Source of the DNA: a virus
Strand: one strand, 5' to 3'
Length of the DNA: 31,571 bases
IMG/VR virus record: IMGVR_UViG_3300042922_000054
Coordinates: 1 to 31,571 of that record
A program made the translations under genes and the position numbers. The notes below the pieces were generated by a model, which saw only the letters and a list, made by a program, of their open reading frames with translations, made no database searches and was not told the origin of the DNA. Below are positions 9,129 to 16,978 of this stretch, in pieces. Positions within the stretch are counted from its first letter, which is position 1. Each line of letters begins with the position of its first letter.

Positions 9129-9162
9129 TTGCTTTTCACCTCCTTGTGTGATACTCTATAGA
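9129..9162 (+). promoter_or_regulatory. Possible promoter for the rightward membrane gene
   Basis: TTGCTT (9129-9134), a 17-bp gap and TACTCT (9152-9157), or the nearby TATAGA (9157-9162), could serve as a promoter just upstream of the ribosome site at 9172-9178. The match is weak. It is proposed because the gene it precedes faces against all its neighbours and has its own terminator. Confidence 0.35.
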
Positions 9163-9184
9163 AAAAATTGGAAGGAGGTTCGTT

Positions 9185-9430
9185 ATGGTTTTAATTAGTA
9201 CAATGATTCATGTTCTCGTTTTCGCTCTGTGTGCCGGAGCAGTTATCTCTGTCTTGGTTTTAGTTCCGACGTTCCTTTACACCATCCCTTATACTTTGTG
9301 GGTTGGGGCTCAACAGACGAAAGGGAAGCATAAGGATAAGCTCCAAAAGGGGCAAAGCATCTTCCGTGCTGCGAAGGATGCAACAAAACTATATAAAGCA
9401 TGGATTTCAAAGAGCGAGCCGACCTTCTGA
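9185..9430 (+). CDS. Small membrane protein, moron-like cargo gene
   Basis: An 81-aa protein with one long hydrophobic segment (about residues 6-37, possibly a hairpin), then a short basic tail with GKHKDKLQKG. The start has an excellent GAAGGAGGT site 7 bases upstream. It faces rightward, against every surrounding tail gene, and ends inside a strong intrinsic terminator. Such self-contained inserts in phage structural operons are called morons and often change the lysogen, for example by blocking superinfection at the membrane. No specific family is recognised; the superinfection idea is inference from topology and context. Confidence 0.75.
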   Translation: MVLISTMIHVLVFALCAGAVISVLVLVPTFLYTIPYTLWVGAQQTKGKHKDKLQKGQSIFRAAKDATKLYKAWISKSEPTF

Positions 9431-9447
9431 TCAAGGTCGGTTTTTTT
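9419..9447 (+). terminator. Intrinsic terminator of the membrane gene
   Basis: A perfect 8-bp stem, CCGACCTT/AAGGTCGG (9419-9426 and 9433-9440), with loop CTGATC and seven Ts. The gene's own stop codon is in the loop. On the opposite strand no T-run follows the stem, so late transcription should pass. Confidence 0.9.
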
Positions 9448-10044
9448 AATCCGAAAACACTTTTGCGATGGCTCTTGCAAGAATATCCTCCTCAAGCCCC
9501 TGGATGTATCGGGCCTTTGCAACAAAGCCCAAGAATGTATCAAAATCCTCGATTGACTCAGGGTCAAATTTCTCTAAGAGAGTGGGAGGGAGGAAACGGT
9601 ATATTTCCAAGAGGCCACTTTCGACCAAACTCCCCCTTATCTCCGTGACCTTCTCTCTTAGAGTTTCTTCAAATTTGCGGTGTTTGTCAGTCCGAGAATT
9701 TCAGTGAGCTTTCCTCCGATGGTGATCGCAATTCCGGGGTTCTCTTCCATATCAGCCGCCAAGCGCTCCTTGTCTTCGTCAACGACTGCGTCCAACATAA
9801 AGACCTTGCTAGCCTTTGTAATCCCAGCCTGAGAAGCACTTTTGATGTATCGGTCATAGCTCGGCACGGATGGGCGTTTAAAGCAGTATGAGATTTCTTT
9901 CTCCTCGGTGTCGTCAACCGGGACAGTCATTCCAACACGGTATACGTTTCCGTATTTTGTTCTGAGCTGCGCGTCCTCATCGGGCCGCTTTTGTTCTGCG
10001 ATTTCCTTGCCTTCAAAGGCCTCAATTCTTCTGCTGTCTTCCAT
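9446..10044 (-). CDS. Tail assembly chaperone fusion made by -1 frameshift
   Basis: The reading frame of the first chaperone can shift at heptamer A_AAT_TTG (9676 down to 9670) into an open -1 frame that runs to 9446, giving a product of about 199 aa. The added 74 residues are acidic and helical (FEETLREKVTE, LPPTLLEKFDPESIEDF, GLEEDILARAIAKVFSD). This mirrors the G/GT pair of lambda and the gp41 pair of Mu, which load the tape measure for tube assembly. A separate start at 9628 exists but lacks a good ribosome site. The slippery site and frames are read directly; frameshifting itself is inferred. Confidence 0.8.
9658..10044 (-). CDS. Tail assembly chaperone, unshifted form (DUF6848-like)
   Basis: A 128-aa protein recognisable from RPSVPSYDRYIKSASQ and the ending GLTNTANLKKL, as in DUF6848-type Bacillota phage proteins. 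It lies between the tube and tape measure genes, where tail chaperones are found. The start is ATG 10044, because AGGAGGATG lies just upstream; the earlier in-frame ATG at 10068 lacks one. It terminates at 9658, only 10 nt after the slippery site, so most product should be this short form. Confidence 0.82.
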   Translation of the reverse strand: MEDSRRIEAFEGKEIAEQKRPDEDAQLRTKYGNVYRVGMTVPVDDTEEKEISYCFKRPSVPSYDRYIKSASQAGITKASKVFMLDAVVDEDKERLAADMEENPGIAITIGGKLTEILGLTNTANLKKL

Positions 10045-10084
10045 GATTTCATCCTCCTGATCTATCATTTATTTTGAGATAACG

Positions 10085-10522
10085 TTATAACGGCTCAACG
10101 CCATCCTGCACGATTCCGCCGACGATCATCAGATCGATATCAACGGTGAGACTCTTGTCGCCCTGAGCAGCTTTGTTGGATCGCTTTACCATCTTGACTC
10201 GTTTCAGCTCATCAATGCGGGTGCGATCGCCCTCATTGGCGTAAGAGACCACAATTGACGGGATATCAAGATTGTAAAAGGGCGTTTTCTTGGCTTTGCA
10301 GTAAGCAAGCAGATCGTCGTAGTCATCACGGAGCAGAGACAGCTTTCCGGACGCCTTATAGTTTCCGACGCCGTAGCCTCTGGGCTTGTTGCCCTTACCA
10401 TATTGCTCTTCCATTTCCTGCTCGTCGTCATAGCTGATTTCCTGGACGGTAAGCACAAGGCCCGGAATCTTAACATCAACATCGCCCCAGCTATAGGCTT
10501 TTCCATTTACTTTCAATGACAT
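10085..10522 (-). CDS. Tail tube protein
   Basis: A 145-aa tube protein, placed right after the sheath as in Mu (gpM) and related contractile tails. Beta-rich, with KPRGYGVGNYKASGKLSL and VDIDLMIVG segments typical of tube proteins of Bacillota Mu-like phages. Start with AAAGGAGG upstream. Hexamers of this protein would stack inside the sheath. Confidence 0.83.
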   Translation of the reverse strand: MSLKVNGKAYSWGDVDVKIPGLVLTVQEISYDDEQEMEEQYGKGNKPRGYGVGNYKASGKLSLLRDDYDDLLAYCKAKKTPFYNLDIPSIVVSYANEGDRTRIDELKRVKMVKRSNKAAQGDKSLTVDIDLMIVGGIVQDGVEPL

Positions 10523-10537
10523 TGCTTTTTTCCTCCT

Positions 10538-11968
10538 TTAGCTGCTCGGCGGTGTCCGTCCGAGGTCAACTTCGATCTCGCGGATGTAGCCCCTGGAAAG
10601 ATAACGGATTTTGATTCTCATTTTTTCAGTTTCCAGCAAAGATTCTTCCTGTCCCTCAGGAACGGTGATCTCGGCAGCGCTGATTTCGTTTTTGTCGATC
10701 ATCTTTTGAAGTGGCGTGAAAAGGAACCGCGCTCTGGTCTCAAGTTCGCCCTGGATATCCTCAAGATCGATGTCGTCCTGAAGGAGCAACAAGGCCTCCT
10801 TGCGGGTCTCCCTGATGATCTTATTCAAAACCCGGATATCCTCGGCATAGCGGTAATCACTTCCGTCTGGGCACATCATTTTCGTATGGTAGACGTAGAA
10901 GCTATCAAGACCGTCATACTCCCGGAATGTGAGATAACCCATGAGGTCGAGGTTTTCAATGATGCCCTCAATTCCTGTTGGTCTCAGTTCCAGGAGCTTT
11001 TCTTTGGGAACTCCGAATCCCGCTTCCTCGCGTGTCTTTCCAATGCAGACTTGCACCGAAGCTTTCGCATAAAGGCCGGAAACAAGGCCAGCAAGATTCA
11101 CGTCTTGCAGTGTTCCATCCATTTTGACCAGCAGCCCGCGGGCCGGGACAACCTCGATGTTATAGTTTCTGATCTTCTTGCGATCGTCTTCCAGACGGAG
11201 ACTATAGTCAAGCATTTCCTCGTCGGTGTTTGGCTTATATGCTTCCAGCAGGAAGAACATCGGCTTTTTATAATCATCCTGCAATTCAAACTGTGCCTCG
11301 CTCACAGCCTCCCAAAGAGCGGCGGTACTCTCTCCAACGATATGAACAAATTCATAGACCGCAGAGAAAGTCTTGAGCTTGTCGATTGCGGCAAGGACAT
11401 CGCCGTTGCTCATGGTGGGGGCGGTTGTTTTGGTGTTGTATGTGTCGCCAACAAGGAATGAGTTCTGAGGTTCTGTGACTGCATCGGCAAACTTGAGCTT
11501 GATGCCTGTCCCGGTCAGCTCGTATTCCCCCGAAACGGGAACCGTGAGCTCATCGGTATAGCTGTAGCCTCCATTGATCGAGGAGATGAATGCAGCGGCG
11601 TTTTTGGCTCCCTTGGCGGTAATCTTCACGATAATATCAAAGGAGTTTGTCGGGTTACCCTCAATGGTCATGGTTCCTGTTCCGGTTCCTGTTTTGGCGA
11701 CATCCTCGATTGTACCCTCGTTGCTTGCGGGAACCGGGATACAATAAATCCGGTTTGCTCCCCATTCGACGGAGTCCATCGCTGCATCAGCCAGAGGGGA
11801 GAGACCGAGCCGCTCCTTGATCTTAGTTGCGGTCATTTCCCCAGTGATCAGGATCGGCGTATTTGAAACAACCGGAGAAGCACCAATCTTAACATGGAGG
11901 CCGTCTCCCTTTGCGGAATCAAACCCAAGAAGTCCGTCTGTGACTTTATGTATTACATCTTTGAGCAT
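10538..11968 (-). CDS. Contractile tail sheath protein (DUF2586-like)
   Basis: A 476-aa sheath protein; its presence shows a contractile (myovirus-type) tail. The N-terminal arm and the segment around GASPVVSNTPILITG fit sheath proteins. The C-terminal third has FREYDGLDSFYVYHTKMMCPDGSDYRYAEDIRVLNK, matching the conserved sheath core (residue run described in parts: FREYDGLDSFYVYH, then SDYRYAEDIRVLNK). The closing region (KIRYLSRGYIREIEVDLG) forms the strand-exchange end. It starts next to the stop of the preceding small gene, after GAGGTG. Confidence 0.88.
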   Translation of the reverse strand: MLKDVIHKVTDGLLGFDSAKGDGLHVKIGASPVVSNTPILITGEMTATKIKERLGLSPLADAAMDSVEWGANRIYCIPVPASNEGTIEDVAKTGTGTGTMTIEGNPTNSFDIIVKITAKGAKNAAAFISSINGGYSYTDELTVPVSGEYELTGTGIKLKFADAVTEPQNSFLVGDTYNTKTTAPTMSNGDVLAAIDKLKTFSAVYEFVHIVGESTAALWEAVSEAQFELQDDYKKPMFFLLEAYKPNTDEEMLDYSLRLEDDRKKIRNYNIEVVPARGLLVKMDGTLQDVNLAGLVSGLYAKASVQVCIGKTREEAGFGVPKEKLLELRPTGIEGIIENLDLMGYLTFREYDGLDSFYVYHTKMMCPDGSDYRYAEDIRVLNKIIRETRKEALLLLQDDIDLEDIQGELETRARFLFTPLQKMIDKNEISAAEITVPEGQEESLLETEKMRIKIRYLSRGYIREIEVDLGRTPPSS

Positions 11969-12238
11969 TTACTTTTTCACCTCGCTTTCTTTCTTGGTAT
12001 TCTCAAGTTTCCCGTCAATGGATGCCCCAGAGAAACACTCAACCGCTTTGAGAAACTCTTCCTCAGTGACCGCCTTTCCGGGCTTCCAGCCATTCACGGA
12101 GCATACACCCGCGAAGACGGCCCGGCTGAGCTTGTGCTTCTTGCAAAGCTCCCCGACGTCGAGGAACTCCTTGGCCTTTGCTTCCGGCTGCTGCTCTGTA
12201 TTAGCGTCAGCGTCCGGTGACTGATTTTTAATTGCCAT
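11969..12238 (-). CDS. Small phage protein between gp37-like and sheath genes (Mu gp38 position)
   Basis: An 89-aa protein with a disordered acidic/glutamine-rich start, then a helical domain of about 50 residues (FLDVGELCKKHKLSRAVFAG, GWKPGKAVTEEEFLKAV) like the small YqbF-type adaptor folds found at this point in Bacillota phages. Its start overlaps the previous gene by 11 bp, with AAAGGAG upstream. Position suggests a tail-joining or assembly factor; no enzymatic motif is seen. Confidence 0.65.
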   Translation of the reverse strand: MAIKNQSPDADANTEQQPEAKAKEFLDVGELCKKHKLSRAVFAGVCSVNGWKPGKAVTEEEFLKAVECFSGASIDGKLENTKKESEVKK

Positions 12239-12737
12239 CTGTAGGCTCCTTTCTTTCTACGGACTCAACCTCAAGCTCTGTGAGCTTTGCAAAGCCCGTG
12301 TCTTTATATACGCCGCCGTCAAAGTTGATTTTAACCTGGACGGCGACCTTAGCTTTTAAGATAGAATCATCTTTATCAACCCAATCCGCGCCCTCTGGCT
12401 CGATCGGAACAAAGTTTCCGTTGATGTCGATGCCGTTTTCAAGGCTTCCGAGGAAGCGTTCAAACATTGCCTCGACTGCTTCCTCGGTGTATTCTCCGAT
12501 GATCACGGTAAACGCGAGTTTACGGTCAAAGACCTTTCTTCTCTTTTTCTGCGCTCCCACTTGGTCTTTATATATGGTTTTGGAGCCGTTTCGAATAAAA
12601 GACTCTGACTCAAACAGTACCGCGCCGATGTGGCTCTCCATGCTCTTTTCAAGAGTCTTTTCACTTGTGTGAGGTATGGTCTTAAGGCCCGCCTCTTTGA
12701 GCTTGTCGATGAGGTATTGCTTGCATTCTATAAACAT
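12228..12737 (-). CDS. Tail terminator-like protein (Mu gp37-like)
   Basis: A 169-aa protein in the slot between the gpG-like protein and the sheath, where Mu gp37-type tail terminator proteins lie. Alternating strands and helices (FDRKLAFTVIIGEYTEEAVEAMFERFLG) agree with the terminator fold that caps the tail tube. Start after GGGGAG. Assigned by order and layout rather than by a diagnostic motif. Confidence 0.62.
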   Translation of the reverse strand: MFIECKQYLIDKLKEAGLKTIPHTSEKTLEKSMESHIGAVLFESESFIRNGSKTIYKDQVGAQKKRRKVFDRKLAFTVIIGEYTEEAVEAMFERFLGSLENGIDINGNFVPIEPEGADWVDKDDSILKAKVAVQVKINFDGGVYKDTGFAKLTELEVESVERKEPTDGN

Positions 12738-12739
12738 CG

Positions 12740-13231
12740 TTAATCTCCCCGTGATACAAATTCTTCGACCGTCGCCTTGATTTCCTGCATATCTTCATCC
12801 GAAAGCCCGAGATAAGGGCGGGCAGGAATATTGATTTTGACAGCCTTTTTGCTGACCCACTGATCCCCGACACGGAACCGTAGGGCTTTTGCTCTTCTTG
12901 CCCGGATGGTGCGACCCTCCGCGCCGTACTGATGCGTTGCTCCATATTTAACATTGGTGCCCAGGGCGAAGCCTGTTACATCCGACTTGGTTCTTATGGA
13001 GTTGCGGAGCTGCGCCGTCTTGATCAAAGTTTTCCCGCCTTCGGCTGCGGCCCTGATTGAGGTCTGCCAACGCTTGCCCTCCGGAGTTTTGCCTCGCTTA
13101 AAGCGATCCAGCGTTGATCTGCGGGTAACTTGCCCGAGAACGGAATTGATTTTCTTTTTGTCAATCTCAGAAAAGCTCTTTATCTTTTTTAGCATTCTCC
13201 GGGTGTCGCCTTCTAATCGGATGCTATACAT
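12740..13231 (-). CDS. Virion morphogenesis / tail completion protein (Mu gpG-like)
   Basis: A 163-aa protein with the family signature: FKRGKTPEGKRWQ in the middle, LIKTAQLRNSI, then GTNVKYGATHQYG and the ending IPARPYLGLSDED. Members join heads and tails. In Mu this gene follows gpF; here it follows the gp36-like gene, a known alternative order. It is 4 bp from the preceding gene, with GAGGAATG as ribosome site. Confidence 0.9.
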   Translation of the reverse strand: MYSIRLEGDTRRMLKKIKSFSEIDKKKINSVLGQVTRRSTLDRFKRGKTPEGKRWQTSIRAAAEGGKTLIKTAQLRNSIRTKSDVTGFALGTNVKYGATHQYGAEGRTIRARRAKALRFRVGDQWVSKKAVKINIPARPYLGLSDEDMQEIKATVEEFVSRGD

Positions 13232-13234
13232 GGT

Positions 13235-13690
13235 TTACATTCCTCGCATCTGTTCTCGGCTGAATAGTCTCGGACTTGATGCAACCTTGAAGCCTGTCGA
13301 TGCTGCTGCCTTTGGATTATCAGCAGGAGCTCCGAGAGAAACCTTTCCCTCCGCAACGAAGGTCAGAAACTTAATAGCAGCGTTGTAACGAGTGAGAAAG
13401 TTCTTTTCTTCACTGTTTTCGTCAATTCCTCTGCGAGAGAAAAGGTTATACACCGCCATGTCCTTTGCAAACTTGTTGATGACCTTGGGGACGGGGGCGA
13501 TGGGAGTCGGATACCTCTTCGCGAGATACCCGTCAATCTCTCCGTCAGCGTCCGCAATAGCTTCATCAATCAGAAGGCCGACTTTTACCTCACGCTCCTC
13601 CGGGTCTTCAATGAAGGTGTCTCCGATGATTGCATTCAAAGCGTCATCTTTGATCATGTCCCGAACATCCTTTTGTGTGCAGTAGCCCAT
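13235..13690 (-). CDS. Head-tail joining protein, DUF1320 (Mu gp36-like)
   Basis: A 151-aa protein with the DUF1320 pattern: CTQKDVRDMI at the start, IDEAIADADGEIDGYLAKRYPTP (central, in two parts) and YNLFSRR. Typical length. In Mu-like phages this is a head-completion (adaptor) protein next to the major head gene. AAAGGAGG upstream. Confidence 0.9.
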   Translation of the reverse strand: MGYCTQKDVRDMIKDDALNAIIGDTFIEDPEEREVKVGLLIDEAIADADGEIDGYLAKRYPTPIAPVPKVINKFAKDMAVYNLFSRRGIDENSEEKNFLTRYNAAIKFLTFVAEGKVSLGAPADNPKAAASTGFKVASSPRLFSREQMRGM

Positions 13691-13727
13691 GTTGACAGCC
13701 TCCTTTCATTGCGAGCTGAGACGTATC

Positions 13728-14618
13728 TTATTCGTCCGCGCCTGTAGAGCCAAAGGCCATTTGCCAGAAGCCATACCCAGCGTTACCACGTGAGTCTACG
13801 CCGTAGTAATATGTCTTACGCATGAAAACATTTTCATCCGTATCGTTTGTCAAGGCGACGAATTTCGGAGCTTGACGCTTCTGCCAAATCAGCGGTTTTA
13901 GCGGTCTCTGGGTGCAAAGCAAATACCAAGCGTCATCTTTTCCGGCAAGCTGCGGAGCCATGAGAGGCGTTGCCGTATCCTTCATTGTGTTCTTTGTTCC
14001 GTTGATGAAATCAGCAAGCAGGATATCGCGAGCAATCGCGTCATTTTTTGGAGCATAAACAAGCGTGTCAGGGATAAGTCCGAGGGGGTCTCCTTCGCTG
14101 TTTGTCAGCGACATGATTGCGGCACGGGCTTCGATGTAGGCAGCAAGAGACAGCTTTTTCGTTCCTTTGTTGGACGCAGTAGTCTTTTTGTTTACAGGGT
14201 GATCTGTGGCGAAGAATGGCTTTCCATCGTAGCACTTTTCTGAAAAGCCGGAAGCAAGCAGTTTGAAAACGATCTTGTCCGGGTGCATTGCCGCTTCCTG
14301 TCCAAGCATCTGGATGGATGGATTATACAGGCCGATCTTGTCGTCTTGAATTGCATTGCGGGGTACTCCCACAGTGAGCTCAAAATCCTTGTTTTTGACG
14401 GTGTAGTCGGATGCACTCAAGTTCTTGATCTCACGGTCTCCGATCCACTCCCTCATTCCGGGGATATCACCAAGCCAGGCATAAGTTTCAGCGTCAGTGG
14501 TTGAAGGCGTTTCGGTGGCGACCTTTTCATAAATCGGGGTTTGAGATGCAAATGCCTTGTTGTATAAGGTATTAAATGCAACATAGACGCCTCTCAGATT
14601 GGATGAATTAATAATCAT
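13728..14618 (-). CDS. Major head (capsid) protein, Mu gpT-like
   Basis: A 296-aa capsid protein. The gpT hallmarks are clear: AYVAFNT-like start (VYVAFNTLYNKAF), ETYAWLGDIPGMREWIGDRE, FELTVGVPRNAIQDDKIG and GKPFFATDHPV. Length is close to Mu gpT (305 aa). Strong TAAGGAGG ribosome site, as expected for the most abundant virion protein. Confidence 0.95.
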   Translation of the reverse strand: MIINSSNLRGVYVAFNTLYNKAFASQTPIYEKVATETPSTTDAETYAWLGDIPGMREWIGDREIKNLSASDYTVKNKDFELTVGVPRNAIQDDKIGLYNPSIQMLGQEAAMHPDKIVFKLLASGFSEKCYDGKPFFATDHPVNKKTTASNKGTKKLSLAAYIEARAAIMSLTNSEGDPLGLIPDTLVYAPKNDAIARDILLADFINGTKNTMKDTATPLMAPQLAGKDDAWYLLCTQRPLKPLIWQKRQAPKFVALTNDTDENVFMRKTYYYGVDSRGNAGYGFWQMAFGSTGADE

Positions 14619-14645
14619 GTTGTTGTTCCTCCTTAGTCATGATGC

Positions 14646-15059
14646 TTAGATGCCGATCTCTACGGCAACGCCGTCGTCGTCGACTCGGATGACGCGTCCA
14701 GCGGCAGAGGCCCCGGTCGCGAGTGCTGTCACAGTCTGGTCATCTTCGATGTAGCAGTTTTTAAGGACATGAGCAGCAGTGACCTTGTTTGCGGTGGTGG
14801 CGGTATTGTCAAAGACGAACACACCTCTCGTAATCCTGATGCCGACTGCTCCGTCTGCTCCTGTGTTTTCGACCGTCTCCTCAGCTCGCCCCGCTGCGGT
14901 CAGGTCTGTGGCTTTCTTTCCGGGGCTGGCGAAGCCGTTCGCATCCAAGACGACCATGGAACCTTGATAGATTGTGGTTGTTCCCTTAACAGGAAGGACA
15001 AGGGTTTTTGCACCGTTTGAAATTTCACTTGTGTTTCTTTCGGAAGTTAATGCTGACAT
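14646..15059 (-). CDS. Capsid decoration (cement) protein
   Basis: A 137-aa beta- and Ala/Gly/Thr-rich protein between the scaffold and major head genes. YQGSMVVLDANGFASPG and GIRITRGVFVFDN fit the capsid-stabilising protein family common at this position in Mu-like phages. Start after AAGGAG, 3 bp from the protease stop. Cement function is inferred from family and order. Confidence 0.72.
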   Translation of the reverse strand: MSALTSERNTSEISNGAKTLVLPVKGTTTIYQGSMVVLDANGFASPGKKATDLTAAGRAEETVENTGADGAVGIRITRGVFVFDNTATTANKVTAAHVLKNCYIEDDQTVTALATGASAAGRVIRVDDDGVAVEIGI

Positions 15060-15062
15060 CGC

Positions 15063-15632
15063 TTAGGACTCCTTTCCATATTTCTCAAGGTCTTCGCTGC
15101 TGACGCCCAGCAACTTACACGCGATCAGGGTTGATTCGTCCTGCTGATCATTCTTGAGTGCCTTTGTGTCTTCAAGATCGATCTCGCCCAAGGGTACTGC
15201 CTGGGGAGCTTTCTCTACAAAGGATGCAAATCCTTTGGGGTCGGAAAGGGCGTAACTCTTGGCCCAATCCTTTTGTGCGGGGGTGAGCTTACCAGCTTTA
15301 AGCGCCAGAACGACAGCCGCATCAGCATCGCGCTCCGCATTCTTCTTTTTGAGAGCATTGAGTTCCTCAATGACATTGACGCCGCCAATGTTTCCGCCTT
15401 TAAGCGCCATGATCTTTGCGGCAACTTCGTCGGCAGGAGCTCCGGCCTTGAGATCAAGCAGCTCACAAACTGCTTTGTTTGCAACAATTTTGTCGTCGCT
15501 TCCGGAAGCTGCTGCTGAATCCTTGAGAGCCTTTGCCTCATCAAGAGCTTTTCCCAGGGCTTCAAAGACCTGTTCCTCGGTTGAATCTTCGGTAAGGCCA
15601 AGGAGCTGCGCGAGTTTCTTAATAATGTCCAT
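15063..15632 (-). CDS. Scaffold protein from an internal start (Mu gpZ-like)
   Basis: An in-frame ATG at codon 158 of the protease gene (15632) is preceded by AAAGGAGGAAC, a stronger ribosome site than the protease itself has. It would yield a 189-aa protein beginning MDIIKKLAQLLGL that holds exactly the scaffold domain. Mu makes its scaffold Z in the same way from inside I, giving excess scaffold over protease. The start signals are seen directly; use of this start is inferred. Confidence 0.8.
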   Translation of the reverse strand: MDIIKKLAQLLGLTEDSTEEQVFEALGKALDEAKALKDSAAASGSDDKIVANKAVCELLDLKAGAPADEVAAKIMALKGGNIGGVNVIEELNALKKKNAERDADAAVVLALKAGKLTPAQKDWAKSYALSDPKGFASFVEKAPQAVPLGEIDLEDTKALKNDQQDESTLIACKLLGVSSEDLEKYGKES

Positions 15633-16103
15633 GTTGTTTGTTCCTCCTTTTGGATCATCGTAATTGAGAGAGTTGACGATCGGGGTCATGCCTTCGATCG
15701 CCGGGGTATTGGTTAGCGCCAGAGAGTGGAGGCCAATTGCTTTGCCGTCCGTCTTTCGGGCAGAGATAACAGGGGAGAGGTAGCGGTATTCTTTGTTTTC
15801 GAGGTATGCCTTGGCTGCTGGTGTCCATTCCACGCGGGCAGCAATGCAGCTATCTCTTAGAATCAGTTCCTTAACCCATCCGGCAGCGGGGGCCTGTACT
15901 CCCTTAAGTGTCTGGTGCTCATAATCAACAACCACGTCCACGCCACGCTGCGCGATCTGATTCAGCATTGCCTTGTAACTTTCGGCATCGACATCGAACT
16001 CGCCCTTTGCGCTGACGACATGACCAAGGGGTAAAATGGATATGATTTCGGGGGCGCCCGATACCTCGACATCGGCACTGTTTATATAAAGATGGTCTTT
16101 CAT
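15063..16103 (-). CDS. Head maturation protease with C-terminal scaffold (Mu gpI-like)
   Basis: A 346-aa protein combining a phage Mu I-type protease (residues about 1-145) and a scaffold domain. The protease half has VDYEHQTL, WTPAAKAYL, YLSPVI and the family phrase LTNTPAIEGM. The second half (from 158) is helical and acidic, with coiled-coil character. The start follows AAAGGAGTG. Between this gene and the upstream gpF gene is a 119-bp gap with a 20-bp palindrome. The scaffold is thought to be cleaved out during head maturation. Confidence 0.9.
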   Translation of the reverse strand: MKDHLYINSADVEVSGAPEIISILPLGHVVSAKGEFDVDAESYKAMLNQIAQRGVDVVVDYEHQTLKGVQAPAAGWVKELILRDSCIAARVEWTPAAKAYLENKEYRYLSPVISARKTDGKAIGLHSLALTNTPAIEGMTPIVNSLNYDDPKGGTNNMDIIKKLAQLLGLTEDSTEEQVFEALGKALDEAKALKDSAAASGSDDKIVANKAVCELLDLKAGAPADEVAAKIMALKGGNIGGVNVIEELNALKKKNAERDADAAVVLALKAGKLTPAQKDWAKSYALSDPKGFASFVEKAPQAVPLGEIDLEDTKALKNDQQDESTLIACKLLGVSSEDLEKYGKES

Positions 16104-16138
16104 TCTGGTGATTCACTCCTTTGATCGGTTCTGCTTGC

Positions 16139-16158
16139 CGTTAGCACGCGTGCTAACG
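16139..16158. promoter_or_regulatory. 20-bp perfect palindrome upstream of the protease gene
   Basis: CGTTAGCACGCGTGCTAACG reads the same on both strands. It sits in the only sizeable gap of the head operon (16104-16222), 36 bp before the protease start. Mu has its late promoter PI at this point, so this may be an activator site or part of a promoter region. No U-run follows on either strand, so it is not a standard terminator. Confidence 0.5.
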
Positions 16159-16222
16159 CCGTTATTACGCATTTTTTGTCAGGGTGCAGGGGGAAATTGC
16201 CAAGTGCTATCATAAAACGGAT

Positions 16223-16978
16223 TTAGGGCTCTTTTTTTGTTTGGGCTTTTTTTCCTTCCTGCTCCCGTTTTTGATAGGCTCTAACAAGTGGTTCGGGATA
16301 GCCTTCCAGGTCTGGGTTAAATCGTACCTTTGCCGGATTCGTCGTAAACTGCGGATCAGGCAGAATATTTATGTATCGACCGGAGAGTTCTGCCGCTCTG
16401 GGAATCTCAGTCTCTATCTTGAGGTTCCTTTGTTCAACTTGGCGTTTTGAAAGAGCTCTTACCGTGCAGCGGCAGCGAAAACCGTTCGGAGGATACCACA
16501 CATCCCAAACCGGAGAGTCTGCCGGGAACACCTTACCGTTCATTGCAAGGTGACTCGGGCGGGTGTGGGAATCGTCTACAGCGTCATACTCCCAGTATGG
16601 AAGTGATTCTAAGATTTCCGGCTGTGTAAGCTGATCGTAATGTCCGACGCTATAGGCCGTCTGGATATTCGTCCGAAAGATGTTGTCGGCCTGAAAATCA
16701 GACAAGCCCTCATAGCCCTCAGACTCAAGAAAGTCGTTCATGTTTGCCCGGAACTCACCTATGCTGTTGCCTTGTTCAATCGCTGCCAGCAGCTCGTCGT
16801 AAAATTTCTTTAGTATCTGTGCCTTGGTGTATCCGCTGACCGTAAATGCGAGACTTCGATAATCGTCTGCAATCTTGTAAAACTGAGCGGCAGTGACCGG
16901 GACACGATCCTTGAAGTAATCCGCCGCCTCCTCGAAGGTCATGTCCTCGCGGGTGAGAATACTGTCAATGTCACTCAT
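16223..16978 (-). CDS. Minor head protein, Mu gpF-like head morphogenesis protein
   Basis: A 251-aa protein with the Mu F domain: FEEAADYFKDRVPVT near the start, DNIFRTNIQTAYSVG around 113-127, then the diagnostic DSHTRPSHLAMNGKVFP and YPPNGFRCRC (cysteine pair near 194-196). It binds the portal and is a minor capsid component. Its ATG overlaps the portal stop by 4 bp. It is shorter than Mu gpF, consistent with many Bacillota versions. The C-terminus is Lys/Glu-rich. Confidence 0.92.
   Translation of the reverse strand: MSDIDSILTREDMTFEEAADYFKDRVPVTAAQFYKIADDYRSLAFTVSGYTKAQILKKFYDELLAAIEQGNSIGEFRANMNDFLESEGYEGLSDFQADNIFRTNIQTAYSVGHYDQLTQPEILESLPYWEYDAVDDSHTRPSHLAMNGKVFPADSPVWDVWYPPNGFRCRCTVRALSKRQVEQRNLKIETEIPRAAELSGRYINILPDPQFTTNPAKVRFNPDLEGYPEPLVRAYQKREQEGKKAQTKKEP

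Noticed and set aside
10706-11461. Rightward frame of 251 codons opposite the sheath gene
   Set aside because: Shadow frame with cysteine-rich, unstructured composition; the sheath gene is certain.
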